Assembly: GCF_014137995.1 (NCBI RefSeq)
Contig: NZ_JACGWV010000003.1
Location: forward strand, 434,001-498,000
DNA length: 64,000 bases
Source: Promicromonospora sukumoe
GTDB lineage: Bacteria > Actinomycetota > Actinomycetes > Actinomycetales > Cellulomonadaceae
Direction of reading: 5' to 3'
Shown: one piece after another, positions 51,869 through 61,135 of the stretch
Layout of the letters: each line of letters starts with the position of its first letter
How positions within the stretch are numbered: position 1 is the stretch's first letter
Position numbers and translations under genes: made by a program
The notes under the pieces: model-generated
What the model was told of the DNA's origin: nothing
Seen by the model: the letters and a program-made list of their open reading frames with translations, nothing else
Database searches by the model: none

Positions 51869-53248
51869 ATGAGAACCTCCCGCTCCCTGTTCGTCGTCGT
51901 CGCGGCCCTGGCCGCGGGCGCTCTCGGCCTGCCGACGACGTCGGCCGCGCTCGCGACGGAGGCTCAGGCCGCGCCGCCGTCGGGCAGCTACTACGTGCAG
52001 AGCGCCACGACCGGGCTGAACGCGGCGGACGCCGGGGGCGCCGTCGAGCAGCACCGGCCGAAGGGCGACGAGGACCACCAGCAGTGGACGCTGCGGGCCG
52101 ACGGATCGGCGCACGTCCTGGAGAGCACCGACGCGTCGGGCACGTGCCTGGGCCGCTCGGGCGGCCAGGCCCGGACGGTCGGCTGCGGGGAGGCCGGCGC
52201 CGCCTGGGAGGTGGTCGACGTCGGCGGGGACCGCTACCTGCTTCGCGCTCCCGGCACCGGTGACCACCTCACCGTGAGCCCCAAGCCGGGCGGCGCGAAC
52301 TACCCGGCGCAGCTCGCGGTCGGGGGCGGCGGGCCGCTCGCCGAGTGGTACCTGACGCCGGTCGGCCCGGTGACCGGCCCGCTGCCGCCCGCCGACGAGC
52401 GCACCCTGGACCAGATGACGTTCCTCACCGCGCACAACGCGTACGCGAACGGGGTGGACGGCGGCTTCGCGCCCCCGTTCATCAACCTCGCGCCCAACCA
52501 GACGCGGGGGATCGAGCAGCAGCTCGCCGACGGCGTCCGCGGGTTCCAGCTCGACATCCACCAGACCGGCGACGGCGCGATCCTCTGCCACAACAGCTGC
52601 ACCCTCGTCAGCAGCCCGGTCGCGCTCTGGGTGGACCTTCAGCGGATGGTCGACTTCCTGGAGGCGCACCCCGACCAGTTCGTCACGGTGTTCCTGGAGG
52701 ACTACGTGGAGCCCGCCGTGCTGCGCGCCGAGCTCGACCGCGTCGACGGCCTGGCGGACGTGCTCTACCGGCCCGACCGCACCGGCGTCCGCGAGGACGG
52801 CTGGCCCACGATGGCCCGGCTCGTCGCCGACAACGACCGCCTGCTGATCCTCAGCGACCACAGCCGGTCCGCCGACGAGGGCGCGGGCCTGACCCGGGAG
52901 AGCTTCGGCGTCATGTACCAGCGCGAGTGGACCGTGGAGAACTACTGGTCCATGGGCCCGGGCATCGGCGACTCGGACTGGTCCTGCTACAGCCGCTGGT
53001 ACGACGCCGGCACGAACATCCCGCTCACCAGCCCCGGGACGGGCTTCCGGCCGCTGTTCGTGATGAACCACTTCCGGGACGTGCCGGTCGAGGTGACGGC
53101 CCGGACCGACAACGAGCGGCTCCTGGACCGGGCCCAGCGGTTCTGCCAGCCGGCGGCCCGCAAGAAGCCGACGTTCGTGGCGGTCGACCGCTACGACGTC
53201 GGGGACCCAGCCGCCGCGGTGGCGGCCCTGAACACGTACACGTACTGA
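51869..53248 (+). CDS. Secreted PI-PLC X-domain phospholipase with ricin-like module
   Basis: 459 residues. Signal peptide (residues 1-32), then a ricin-B-like beta-trefoil module (about 33-175, QQWTLRADGSAHVLES, TCLGRSGGQ), then a PI-PLC X catalytic domain (about 185-455). The two catalytic histidines are visible in FLTAHNAYAN and AILCHNSC, with FQLDIHQTGDG between. Such enzymes cleave phosphatidylinositol or inositol-linked glycans outside the cell. The ATG at 51869 has GAGGACGG upstream; an ATG at 51803 gives an implausible leader. A family B palindrome follows. Confidence 0.85.
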   Translation: MRTSRSLFVVVAALAAGALGLPTTSAALATEAQAAPPSGSYYVQSATTGLNAADAGGAVEQHRPKGDEDHQQWTLRADGSAHVLESTDASGTCLGRSGGQARTVGCGEAGAAWEVVDVGGDRYLLRAPGTGDHLTVSPKPGGANYPAQLAVGGGGPLAEWYLTPVGPVTGPLPPADERTLDQMTFLTAHNAYANGVDGGFAPPFINLAPNQTRGIEQQLADGVRGFQLDIHQTGDGAILCHNSCTLVSSPVALWVDLQRMVDFLEAHPDQFVTVFLEDYVEPAVLRAELDRVDGLADVLYRPDRTGVREDGWPTMARLVADNDRLLILSDHSRSADEGAGLTRESFGVMYQREWTVENYWSMGPGIGDSDWSCYSRWYDAGTNIPLTSPGTGFRPLFVMNHFRDVPVEVTARTDNERLLDRAQRFCQPAARKKPTFVAVDRYDVGDPAAAVAALNTYTY

Positions 53249-53284
53249 CGGGTCGGGCCCCGTCCGTCGTCCGCCGGAAGCCTT

Positions 53285-53352
53285 CTCCTTTGAGACCTAA
53301 GTTTCTTCGCTTTGAGCCGCCTCAAAGCGAAGAAACTTAGGCCTCAAAGGAG
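53285..53352. repeat. Palindromic repeat family B, copy 5
   Basis: 32-base arms (53285-53316 and 53321-53352) with one mismatch around CCGC, in the convergent junction of the PI-PLC and S33 peptidase genes. Confidence 0.9.
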
Positions 53353-53370
53353 AGAGGCGTCGCCCAGGAA

Positions 53371-53430
53371 CGGGAGCGGGCCTACTCCGAGGGGAGCGGG
53401 CCTACTCCGAGGGGAGCGGGCCTACTCCGT
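53371..53430. repeat. 20-bp tandem repeat, three units, at the S33 gene 3' end
   Basis: Three 20-bp units with core GAGCGGGCCTACTCCGAGGG (53371-53390, 53391-53410, 53411-53430). The last unit contains the gene's stop codon (53422); the others are outside it. On the minus strand each unit re-encodes a GPLP-like ending. Confidence 0.85.
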
Positions 53431-54723
53431 GGGCAGCGGGCCGCCCCGCGCGTCCAGGCGGTACAGCAGCCTGGGCAGGACGTCGCCGAGCCGCAGCCCG
53501 TCGTGCTCGAACTCGTTGGTCACCCACGCCGCGACGTTGCCCACGTGCGCGGCGGTCTCCAGCGACAGCGACGAGTCGACGAACATGTCGTCGAAGTACA
53601 CGGCGGCCTCGACCGGGATGTCGTTGTCCGCGAGCCGGTGCAGGTCGTACAGGTCGCCCCAGTCCTGCCGCTGCGCGAGGGCGTCCGCGGCGGCCTCGAA
53701 CGGCCGCAGGGCGCTGATCTCGGAGAACATCCAGGGGTAGATCATCTCGCCGGTGAGCAGCAGGGGCCGCGCGTCCTCGCCGAACGCCGGGTCGGCGTCG
53801 CGCACGGACTGGGCCGCCCACGCCGTCGGGCCCGTGTGGGACTGCGCGTAGATCGACTCGTGCAGCAGCGCGTACAGCGGGTTGGTCGCGAACGACGTCT
53901 CGGCGGCGACCGTCGCGCGGAACGTGTCGCTGAGGGGGCCGCCGTGCGGTGAGTCGAACGCCTCGTCGACGATCCAGTGCACGCGCTCGAACCCGGACTG
54001 CATGCCGAAGTCCATCCCGAGCGTCTGGAACCGGCGGACGGTGAGCGGGTCGCCGCCGGGCTCCGCCACGCCGCCGCCCGCGAGGCGGTCGGCGATACGG
54101 CCGAGCGTCTTGGTGACGTGCGGGTAGCGCGCGCGGAACCGCTCGTTCTTGGCGACGACGCGCGGCTGGGTGCGCTCGTAGACCTCCCGGGCCGACGCCG
54201 TCAGGCCCGGCAGGCCGCCGGTCACGAGGCTCGCGTTCAGGCCCTCGGGCGCGAACGACAGGTACGTCATGGTGATGAAGCCGCCGTAGGACTGGCCCAG
54301 CGAGGTCCAGCGCCGGCCCCCGAAGAGCGTCTTCCGCACGTGCTCGGCGTCGTGCACGATGTTGTCGGCGCGGAAGTGCGCGAGGTACGCCGCCTGCTCC
54401 GCGGGCGTGCCGACGGCGGCCAGCGCCTCCGCCCGGACGGCGCTCGACCGCCCGGTGCCGCGCTGGTCCAGCAGCACCACGCGGAAGCGCTTGAGGGCCG
54501 CGCCCACCCAGCCGTCCGGGCCGGTGGGACGGGGGCCCTTGCCGCCGGGACCGCCCTGGAGGAACACGAGGAGCGGCAGGTCCTCGGTGCGGCGGGTGGG
54601 GTCGACGAGCTCGCGCGCGAACACGGAGATCGTGGGCGACCCGTCCGGCTGGGACCAGTCGAGCGGGACGTCGACGGAGTGGTCGGTGACATGGACACCG
54701 GGAAGCGTGTAGCTGATGGGCAC
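53422..54723 (-). CDS. Alpha/beta hydrolase, prolyl-aminopeptidase-like (S33)
   Basis: 433 residues. The oxyanion loop FLQGGPGGKGP is near residue 55, the nucleophile elbow GQSYGG near 140, and DNDIPVEAAVYFDDMFVD and EFEHDGL supply the likely Asp and His. This is the proline-iminopeptidase pattern, and LLDQRGTGRSS is typical. It releases N-terminal proline from peptides; cytoplasmic, no signal peptide. The ATG at 54723 begins the conserved strand. The C-terminus lies in a 20-bp tandem repeat. It diverges from the YqeB gene with a TetR-type operator close by. Confidence 0.87.
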   Translation of the reverse strand: MPISYTLPGVHVTDHSVDVPLDWSQPDGSPTISVFARELVDPTRRTEDLPLLVFLQGGPGGKGPRPTGPDGWVGAALKRFRVVLLDQRGTGRSSAVRAEALAAVGTPAEQAAYLAHFRADNIVHDAEHVRKTLFGGRRWTSLGQSYGGFITMTYLSFAPEGLNASLVTGGLPGLTASAREVYERTQPRVVAKNERFRARYPHVTKTLGRIADRLAGGGVAEPGGDPLTVRRFQTLGMDFGMQSGFERVHWIVDEAFDSPHGGPLSDTFRATVAAETSFATNPLYALLHESIYAQSHTGPTAWAAQSVRDADPAFGEDARPLLLTGEMIYPWMFSEISALRPFEAAADALAQRQDWGDLYDLHRLADNDIPVEAAVYFDDMFVDSSLSLETAAHVGNVAAWVTNEFEHDGLRLGDVLPRLLYRLDARGGPLPTE

Positions 54724-54783
54724 GGAGTGAGCCTATGACCGCACGCTCCGCCGCCGCATCGCCACTTTCGCGATATGGATTGC

Positions 54784-54809
54784 ATTAATAGAGTGCCCAC
54801 TCTAATAAT
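54784..54809. promoter_or_regulatory. 26-bp palindromic operator before the YqeB-tetR pair
   Basis: TAGAGTG (54789-54795) and CACTCTA (54798-54804) flank CC, extended outward by ATTA (54784-54787) and TAAT (54806-54809) with one mismatched pair. It lies seven bases before the YqeB ATG, in an AT-rich patch. Likely site of the TetR protein encoded by the operon. Confidence 0.82.
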
Positions 54810-54815
54810 TGAGCC

Positions 54816-55523
54816 ATGACGACCACCGAGGTGCGCCAGCACCCGGCACTCCCCGCCGTCCTCGGCCTGGGCGTGCTCGCGCTCGGCGTGATCCTCGGCT
54901 GGTTCGCCGGGCCGCTGGCGGGCGGCCTGGCCGCGATCATCGACGCGACGCCGCTGCCCGTGCCGGGGCTGCTCAGGCTCGTCGAGTCGCTGTCCTTGCC
55001 CTGGACGCTCGGCATCCTGGGCGGGCTCGGCTTGGTGGGCGGCGCGTTCATCGCCTTCATGACGGTGGGCGAGGCGCCGGTGCTCAGCGTCGCGGACGAC
55101 CACGTCGAGCACCGGCAGGAGGAGCGCGAGGTGTGGGTCGAGCGGTCCGACGTCGGCGCCGCGTTCCGCGACAAGGAGGACCTGGTGCTCCTGCGGCCCG
55201 ACGGCGGCCTGCGCGCGCGGCTCGACACCGACACCCTCTCGGCCGGGAAGGTCCAGGAGGCGCTGACCCGGCACGGCTGGCCCTGGCACGACGCCGACCC
55301 GCACGAGCGGCTGTTCGAGCGCTGGGTCGACGGCCGGCCGGGCTTCACGGCCGCCGAGCACGACGTGCTCCGCCGTCGGCTGGAGGAGCGCAAGGACGCC
55401 GCCGCCCGCCGCCAGGCGGACGCCGACCTGGCCGCGCTCGGCCTCGTGGCACGCGTCCGGGACGACCGGATCCAGGTGCGCCGCACGGCCGCGACCGAGG
55501 ACGCGCGTGGCGCGGACCGTTGA
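54816..55523 (+). CDS. YqeB-like membrane protein
   Basis: 235 residues. Two membrane segments (about 14-40 and 58-84; PAVLGLGVLALGVILGWFAGPLAGGLAAI and LGILGGLGLVGGAFIAFMTVG) precede a cytoplasmic domain (about 90-235). The latter has ELHWVERSDVGAAF-like and RWVDGRPGFTAAEHDVLRRRLEERKDA segments. Similar proteins are named after B. subtilis YqeB; function is unknown. It overlaps the TetR gene by 17 bases, with a perfect palindromic operator at its start, so the pair looks like a self-regulated two-gene unit. Confidence 0.7.
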   Translation: MTTTEVRQHPALPAVLGLGVLALGVILGWFAGPLAGGLAAIIDATPLPVPGLLRLVESLSLPWTLGILGGLGLVGGAFIAFMTVGEAPVLSVADDHVEHRQEEREVWVERSDVGAAFRDKEDLVLLRPDGGLRARLDTDTLSAGKVQEALTRHGWPWHDADPHERLFERWVDGRPGFTAAEHDVLRRRLEERKDAAARRQADADLAALGLVARVRDDRIQVRRTAATEDARGADR

Positions 55524-56100
55524 TCCCGCACGGCACGAGGCCCGTCGGCTGGTCATCATCGACGCGGCGCTGACGGTCTTCGCGGAGCGCGGCTACGACG
55601 GCGCCACCACCGCGGCGATCTGCCGCCGGGCGGGCATCGGGTCGGGCACGTTCTTCCACTACTTCCCGACCAAGCTGGACGTCCTGCTCGCGATCCTGAC
55701 GCTGGGCACCGAGGAGGCCGGCGAGGCCGAGGCGCGGTACGCGGACCGGACGGACGCCCTGGGCGTCGTCCTCGACATCATCCGGCAGGGCGCCGACGAC
55801 GCCGAGGACCCCCGGATGCCCGGCTTCGTGCGCGCGGTGGGCGGCGTCATGCACCTGCCGGAGGTCGCGGCCCGGCTCGACGAGGACGCGGACGTCCAGC
55901 AGGACCTGATCCGGCCCTGGGTCGAGCGGGCCCAGCGCGCCGGCGAGATCCGCACGGACCTGACGCCCGCCCGCATCACCTCGTGGCTGTACCTGTTCAC
56001 CGACGGCTTCCTGGGCCGCGCGGCGGTCGACGAGGGGTTCACGGTGGAGGGCGAGAAGGAGACGCTCGTGGAGACGGCACGCCGGTTCCTGGCGCCGTAA
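55507..56100 (+). CDS. TetR-family transcriptional regulator
   Basis: 197 residues. N-terminal HTH (about 8-57: ARRLVIIDAALTVFAERGYDGATTAAICRRAGIGSGTFFHYFPTKLDVLLAIL), then a helical ligand domain. The GTG start lies inside the YqeB gene, 17 bases before its stop, so translation is coupled. The 26-bp palindrome upstream of YqeB is its probable operator, giving autorepression of the pair. Ligand unknown. A family C palindrome separates it from the convergent glpK. Confidence 0.87.
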   Translation: MARTVDPARHEARRLVIIDAALTVFAERGYDGATTAAICRRAGIGSGTFFHYFPTKLDVLLAILTLGTEEAGEAEARYADRTDALGVVLDIIRQGADDAEDPRMPGFVRAVGGVMHLPEVAARLDEDADVQQDLIRPWVERAQRAGEIRTDLTPARITSWLYLFTDGFLGRAAVDEGFTVEGEKETLVETARRFLAP

Positions 56101-56117
56101 CGCTGTGCCCCCCGAAA

Positions 56118-56163
56118 CGTGTCAGACGCTCAGGTCCCCCGAGGGACCTGAGCGTCTGACACG
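56118..56163. repeat. Palindromic repeat family C, copy 4
   Basis: 46-bp near-perfect palindrome between the convergent tetR and glpK stops; nearly identical to copy 2 at 27455-27502. Confidence 0.9.
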
Positions 56164-56174
56164 GAGTGGTGCGG

Positions 56175-57689
56175 TCAGCCGATGTCGGCGTCGACCCAGT
56201 CGAAGGTCTTCGTCACGGCCTTCTTCCAGCTCCGGTAGAGGCGGTCGCGCTCCTTGTCGTCCATGTCCGGCGTCCAGCGCCGGTCCTCGGCCCAGTTCGC
56301 CGTCACGTCGGACTCGCCCTTCCAGAAGCCGACGGCGATACCCGCCGCGTAGGCCGCGCCGAGCGCGGTGGTCTCCGCGACGACGGGCCGCACGACGTCG
56401 ACACCGAGCTGGTCGGCCTGGAACTGCATGAGCAGCTCGTTGGCGACCATGCCGCCGTCGACCTTGAGCTCGGTGAGCTCCACGCCGGAGTCCGCCTTCA
56501 TGGCGTCCATGACCTCGCGGGTCTGGTACGCCGTGGCCTCCAGCGCGGCGCGCGCGATGTGGTTGCGGTTGACGTACCGGGTGAGCCCCACGAGCGCACC
56601 GCGCGCGTCGGGCCGCCAGTACGGCGCGAACAGGCCGGAGAAGGCCGGCACGAAGTACGCGCCGCCGTTGTCCTCGACCTTGCGGGCGTACCACTCGACG
56701 TCGGGCGCGTCGGTGAACAGGCCCAGGTTGTCGCGGAGCCACTGGACCAGCGACCCCGTGACGGCGATGGAGCCCTCCAGCGCGTAGATCGGCGCGCTGT
56801 CGCCGATCTTGTAGCAGACCGTGGTGAGCAGGCCGTTCTCGGACGGCACCTTCTCCGTGCCGGTGTTGAGCAGCATGAAGTTGCCGGTGCCGTACGTGTT
56901 CTTCGCGGTACCGACCTCGAAGCACGCCTGGCCGAACGTCGCGGCCTGCTGGTCGCCGAGGATGCCCGCGATGGGCACGCCGGGCACCATGCCCCGGGGC
57001 CGCCCGGTCCCGTACACCTCGGACGAGGAACGGATCTCGGGGAGCATCGACAGCGGGATGCCCATGTCGGAGGCGATGTCCTCGCGCCACGACAGGGTGT
57101 CGAGGTCCATGAGCATCGTGCGGGAGGCGTTCGTGACGTCGGTGACGTGCACCCCGCCCTCGACGCCGCCGGTCATGTTCCACAGGACCCACGCGTCGGT
57201 GTTGCCGAACAGCAGGTCGCCGCGGTCCGCCGCCTCGCGTGCGCCCTCGACGTTGTCGAGGATCCACTTCACCTTGGGGCCGGAGAAGTAGGTGGCGAGC
57301 GGCAGGCCGACGATCGCCTTGTACTTCTCGGCGCCCTCCGACCCCGCGAGCTCGTCGACGATCGCCTGCGTGCGCGTGTCCTGCCACACGATCGCGTTGT
57401 AGACGGGCTTGCCGGTGGTCTTGTCCCACACCACCGTGGTCTCACGCTGGTTGGTGATGCCCACCGCGGCGAGGTCCGTGTGGTTGATGTTCGCCTTGGT
57501 CAGCGCGAGGCCCACGACCTGGCGCGTGTTGTCCCAGATCTGTTCCGGCTTGTGCTCCACCCAGCCGGCCTTGGGGAAGATCTGGTCGTGCTCGATCTGG
57601 CCGGTGGACACGATGGTCCCGGCGTGGTTGAACACGATCGCCCGGGTGCTCGTGGTGCCCTGGTCGATCGCGAGTACGTAGTCAGCCAT
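56175..57689 (-). CDS. glpK: Glycerol kinase
   Basis: Phosphorylates glycerol to glycerol-3-phosphate with ATP; 504 residues, normal length. FGGY-family marks are [16 protein letters not shown] (N-terminal phosphate loop), [37 protein letters not shown] and the C-terminal [20 protein letters not shown]. Catalytic Asp is in [20 protein letters not shown] context. It is the last gene of glpD-glpF-glpK on the minus strand, 48 bases after glpF. Confidence 0.96.
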   Translation of the reverse strand: MADYVLAIDQGTTSTRAIVFNHAGTIVSTGQIEHDQIFPKAGWVEHKPEQIWDNTRQVVGLALTKANINHTDLAAVGITNQRETTVVWDKTTGKPVYNAIVWQDTRTQAIVDELAGSEGAEKYKAIVGLPLATYFSGPKVKWILDNVEGAREAADRGDLLFGNTDAWVLWNMTGGVEGGVHVTDVTNASRTMLMDLDTLSWREDIASDMGIPLSMLPEIRSSSEVYGTGRPRGMVPGVPIAGILGDQQAATFGQACFEVGTAKNTYGTGNFMLLNTGTEKVPSENGLLTTVCYKIGDSAPIYALEGSIAVTGSLVQWLRDNLGLFTDAPDVEWYARKVEDNGGAYFVPAFSGLFAPYWRPDARGALVGLTRYVNRNHIARAALEATAYQTREVMDAMKADSGVELTELKVDGGMVANELLMQFQADQLGVDVVRPVVAETTALGAAYAAGIAVGFWKGESDVTANWAEDRRWTPDMDDKERDRLYRSWKKAVTKTFDWVDADIG

Positions 57690-57737
57690 CGGAGTTGACT
57701 CCCTTGTCCGTGTCGAAGTCTGTCTGGGGGGTGCGGC

Positions 57738-58475
57738 TCAGGCGGCGACGGCGGCGGCCAGCAGGCCACCGAGTGCGCCACCGGCGAGCGGGCCCAGCAC
57801 CGGGACCCACGAGTAGGCCCAGTCGCTCGAGCCCTTGCCCGGGATGGGCAGGACGAAGTGTGCGATACGCGGGCCGAAGTCACGGGCCGGGTTGATGGCG
57901 TACCCCGTCGGGCCACCGAGGCTGGCGCCGATACCGGTCACGAGAAGGGCGGCGGCCAGCGGCCCGAGGTCGCCCGGCCAGTTGGCGAACGACAGGATGA
58001 CGAACACCAGCATGAACGTGCCGATGACCTCCGTGACGAAGTTCCACCCGTAGGAGCGGATCGCCGGGCCCGTCGAGAAGACGCCGAGCTTCACCGCCGG
58101 GTCGGCATCCTCGTCGAAGTGCCGCTTGTAGGCCAGGTACGCGAGGACCGCGCCGACGAAGGCACCGACGAGCTGGCTGCCCCAGTAGATGAGCATGTTG
58201 GGGAAGTCGGCGGCCACGCCGGGTGCGAACTCCTCGGCCCCGCTGGTCAGGATGCCGAGGGTCACGGCCGGGTTGATGTGCGCGCCGGACTTCAGCGACA
58301 CGAAGACACCCGCGAAGACCGCGAGACCCCAGCCGAAGTTGATCATCAGCCAGCCGCCGTTGAACCCCTTGTTCTTGGGGAGGATGGCATTGGCCACGAC
58401 GCCGGCACCGCCGAGGAGCAGGATCATCGTGCCGAGGAACTCCGGCACCATGATGTCCGTGAATGCGTTCATCAC
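57738..58475 (-). CDS. glpF: Glycerol facilitator (aquaporin family)
   Basis: Channel that lets glycerol enter the cell; 245 residues with six membrane helices. The two NPA boxes are NPAVTLG (near residue 68) and NPARDFGPR (near residue 200), the second followed by the Asp-Arg that marks glycerol-conducting members. The interhelical loop after helix 3 (KRHFDEDADPAVKLGVFST) is short. It lies between glpD (126 bp upstream) and glpK. Confidence 0.95.
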   Translation of the reverse strand: MMNAFTDIMVPEFLGTMILLLGGAGVVANAILPKNKGFNGGWLMINFGWGLAVFAGVFVSLKSGAHINPAVTLGILTSGAEEFAPGVAADFPNMLIYWGSQLVGAFVGAVLAYLAYKRHFDEDADPAVKLGVFSTGPAIRSYGWNFVTEVIGTFMLVFVILSFANWPGDLGPLAAALLVTGIGASLGGPTGYAINPARDFGPRIAHFVLPIPGKGSSDWAYSWVPVLGPLAGGALGGLLAAAVAA

Positions 58476-58489
58476 TGACTCGCTTTCTG

Positions 58490-58507
58490 CCGACAGCCCT
58501 GTCGGCG
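58490..58507. other. Small hairpin between glpD and glpF
   Basis: GCCGACAG and CTGTCGGC flank CC, a perfect eight-base stem in the 125-bp glpD-glpF gap. It may attenuate or stabilise the transcript, or be an operator. Confidence 0.4.
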
Positions 58508-58600
58508 TACGGAGGTAGTCCCGGCGGTCCCTCTACGGCGACCCGTCGGCTGAGTGAGTAGGTGTGGTCCTTCGCTTTCCCTTGGTCTCGGAGCGGCTTG

Positions 58601-60346
58601 CTAGTTTCGGAGCGGCTGCATGGCCGCCACGTCCGGTGTGGTCAGGCGCGCGCGCTCGGCGCCCTCGTCGTCGGGCTCCTGCGCGGCCTGGCGTTCCGCG
58701 TCGATCCGCGCCTGCCAGGCGCTGACCTCGCGCTCGGCGTCCGCCGCGCTCCACCCGAGCAGCGGGCCGACGACGGCGGCGATCTCCTCGGCGGCCGCCG
58801 TGCCGCTGTCCCGCACCTCGTAGACCAGGCGCGTGCGGTGCCCGAGCACGTCCTCCAGGTGGAGGGCACCCTCGTGGCTGACCGCGTAGTACACCTCGGC
58901 GCGCAGGTAGGCGGTCGCGTGCTCGAGCGGCTTGGCGAGCGACGGGTCGGCGTCGCACAGCTCCACGATCTCGGCCAGGTTGGCGCCGTACCGGTGCAGC
59001 AGGTGGTCCAGCATCGGGGGCGACCAGCCGAACCGCTTGCCCCACGTACGCGCCTGGCGCTGCACGGCCCGCAGCCCGACGGCGCCCGTGAGCGGGATCT
59101 GGTGCGTGATCGACGGGAGCGCGGCGGCCCGCTGCCCGATGGCGAAGTCGACGGCGTCCTTGGCCATGATCCGGTACGTCGTGAGCTTGCCGCCCGCGAC
59201 GACGGTGAGGCCCGGCGTCGGCGACGCGACGGTGTGCTCGCGGCTGACCTTCGCGCTGCTCGTGCCGGCCTTGGTGCCCGGCTGCAGCAGCGGGCGCAGC
59301 CCGGCGTAGGTGCCGATGACGTCCTCACGGGTCAGGGGGTGCGCCAGCACCGCGTTCGCGTGGTCCAGCACGTAGTCGATGTCGGTGCTCGTGGCGACCG
59401 GGTGCGTGGGGTCGAGGCTCCAGTGCGTGTCCGTGGTGCCGATGATCCAGTACCGGCTCCACGGGATGACGAACAGCACGGACTTCTCCGTCTGCAGGAT
59501 CAGGCCCGCGTGCCCCCGGATGCGCTCGCGCGGGACGATCAGGTGCACGCCCTTGCTGGCGAGCACGCGGAGGCCGCCCTCCGAACCCGCCAGGGCCTCG
59601 GTGTCCTCGGTCCACACGCCGGTCGCGTTGATGACCGACCGCGCCCGGACGGTGATCTCCTTGCCCGTCTCCAGGTCCACGACCACCGCGCCGTTCACCG
59701 CGCCCGTCGCGCCCTGCGTGAGGCTGACGAGCTGCGTGCGGCTCGCGGCGTGCGCGCCGTAGCTGACGGCGGTGCGGATCAGGGTCGCGACCAGGCGGGC
59801 GTCGTCCACCGAAGCGTCCCAGTACTGGACGGCCCCGACGGCGGCGTCGTGCGCCAGGTCCGGGAACTTGGCCTCCATCTGGTTCCGGCTCAGGTGCCGG
59901 TGGAACGGCATGGGCCGGCGGCCGGGGGTGAGCGTCGCGAGCACGTCGTACATCGCGATGCCGGCGCCCACATAGGCGCGCTCCCACACGCGGTGCTCCA
60001 GCGGGTACAGGAACGGGACCGGTCGCACCAGGTGCGGTGCGAGGTCCCGGAGCAGGAGGTCGCGCTCGGTGAGCGCCTCGTGGACCAGCTCGAAGTCGAG
60101 CATCTGGAGGTAGCGGAGGCCGCCGTGCACCAGCTTGCTGCTGCGGCTGGAGGTGCCCTGGGCCCAGTCCTGTGCCTCGACGACGGCGGTCGACAACCCC
60201 CTTGTGACCGCGTCCAGGGCGATGCCCGCGCCCGTGACGCCACCCCCGATCACCAGCACGTCGAGCTCGGCGGCGGGACTCACACTGGCTTCGAGCGCAG
60301 CCAGTGCCTGGGTCCTCGCTTCTGCGGTCAGGCGAGTAGAGGCCAT
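58601..60346 (-). CDS. glpD: Glycerol-3-phosphate dehydrogenase (FAD, respiratory)
   Basis: Oxidises glycerol-3-phosphate to dihydroxyacetone phosphate, feeding the quinone pool; 581 residues. The FAD motif VLVIGGGVTGAGIALDAVTRGL is at residues 28-49. GTSSRSSKLVHGGLRYL, VINATGVWTEDT and VPRERIRGHAGLILQT are family marks, and the C-terminal DAO_C domain (about 430-560) has RTWGKRFGW and YAVSHEGALHLEDVL. It is the first gene of the glp operon, with a 250-bp upstream region that has an AT-richer patch at 60405-60455 likely to hold the promoter. Confidence 0.95.
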   Translation of the reverse strand: MASTRLTAEARTQALAALEASVSPAAELDVLVIGGGVTGAGIALDAVTRGLSTAVVEAQDWAQGTSSRSSKLVHGGLRYLQMLDFELVHEALTERDLLLRDLAPHLVRPVPFLYPLEHRVWERAYVGAGIAMYDVLATLTPGRRPMPFHRHLSRNQMEAKFPDLAHDAAVGAVQYWDASVDDARLVATLIRTAVSYGAHAASRTQLVSLTQGATGAVNGAVVVDLETGKEITVRARSVINATGVWTEDTEALAGSEGGLRVLASKGVHLIVPRERIRGHAGLILQTEKSVLFVIPWSRYWIIGTTDTHWSLDPTHPVATSTDIDYVLDHANAVLAHPLTREDVIGTYAGLRPLLQPGTKAGTSSAKVSREHTVASPTPGLTVVAGGKLTTYRIMAKDAVDFAIGQRAAALPSITHQIPLTGAVGLRAVQRQARTWGKRFGWSPPMLDHLLHRYGANLAEIVELCDADPSLAKPLEHATAYLRAEVYYAVSHEGALHLEDVLGHRTRLVYEVRDSGTAAAEEIAAVVGPLLGWSAADAEREVSAWQARIDAERQAAQEPDDEGAERARLTTPDVAAMQPLRN

Positions 60347-60597
60347 GCGCCAAACTCACCACGCATTCCGTGACTTGGCAAGACCTTTGCCCTTGCCGCC
60401 GGGGTGTGTTGGGATGTTCTCTCGCTCACTTTCCGATTTGCCATTCGTTTCCCCTGGTGGCGGCACGTGTGCGCCCGTGGGTGAATGTTCGTCACAGTCG
60501 GCTCCCGCGCGCCGCGGGACCGTCTTCTCGCGCGCCCTGGGGACCGTCTGGTGTACGCCGCGGGCGCCGGGTCGGCGGCCCGCCGTACTGTGTGGCC

Positions 60598-61125
60598 GTG
60601 ACGACACCCGAGGCGCCGGCCGTGCCCGTGATCCGGCCCGCCCTTCCCGCCGACGTGCGCACCATCCGCGACCTCGTCCAGCCGCTCAGCCAGGAGCGCA
60701 TCCTGCGGCCCTACGAGATGGTCGGGTACTACGAGGCGGTCCAGGAGTTCCTCGTGGCGACCGACCCCGCGGGGCAGGGCGACGCCGTCGGCTGCGGGGC
60801 GCTGCACGTGATGTGGGACGACCTCGCCGAGGTGCGCACGTTGGCCGTGCACCGGGACTGGCGCGGCCGCCGGGTGGGGCACGCGCTGCTCGAGGCGCTC
60901 GTCGAGCGCGCCCGCAACCTGGGCCTGAGCCGGGTCTTCTGCCTCACCTTCGAGGTGGACTTCTTCGCCGCGCACGGGTTCCGCGAGATCGACGGCACGC
61001 CCGTGACCCCGGAGGTCTACACCGAGCTGCTGCGCTCCTACGACGAGGGCGTGGCCGAGTTCCTCGACCTGGCCCGCGTGAAGCCCAACACGCTGGGCAA
61101 CTCGCGGATGCTGCTGGAGCTCTGA
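60598..61125 (+). CDS. argA: Amino-acid N-acetyltransferase (short actinobacterial type)
   Basis: N-acetylglutamate synthase, first step of arginine synthesis; 175 residues, matching the length of M. tuberculosis Rv2747, not the long E. coli ArgA. GNAT-fold acetyl-CoA site VHRDWRGRRVGHALLEAL is preceded by GCGALHVMWDDLAEVRTLAV. The ending EFLDLARVKPNTLGNSRMLLEL is characteristic of this type. GTG at 60598 (GTG at 60592 also possible). It ends ten bases from the convergent mutY with no palindrome between. Confidence 0.9.
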   Translation: MTTPEAPAVPVIRPALPADVRTIRDLVQPLSQERILRPYEMVGYYEAVQEFLVATDPAGQGDAVGCGALHVMWDDLAEVRTLAVHRDWRGRRVGHALLEALVERARNLGLSRVFCLTFEVDFFAAHGFREIDGTPVTPEVYTELLRSYDEGVAEFLDLARVKPNTLGNSRMLLEL

Positions 61126-61135
61126 CGCCGGCAGG

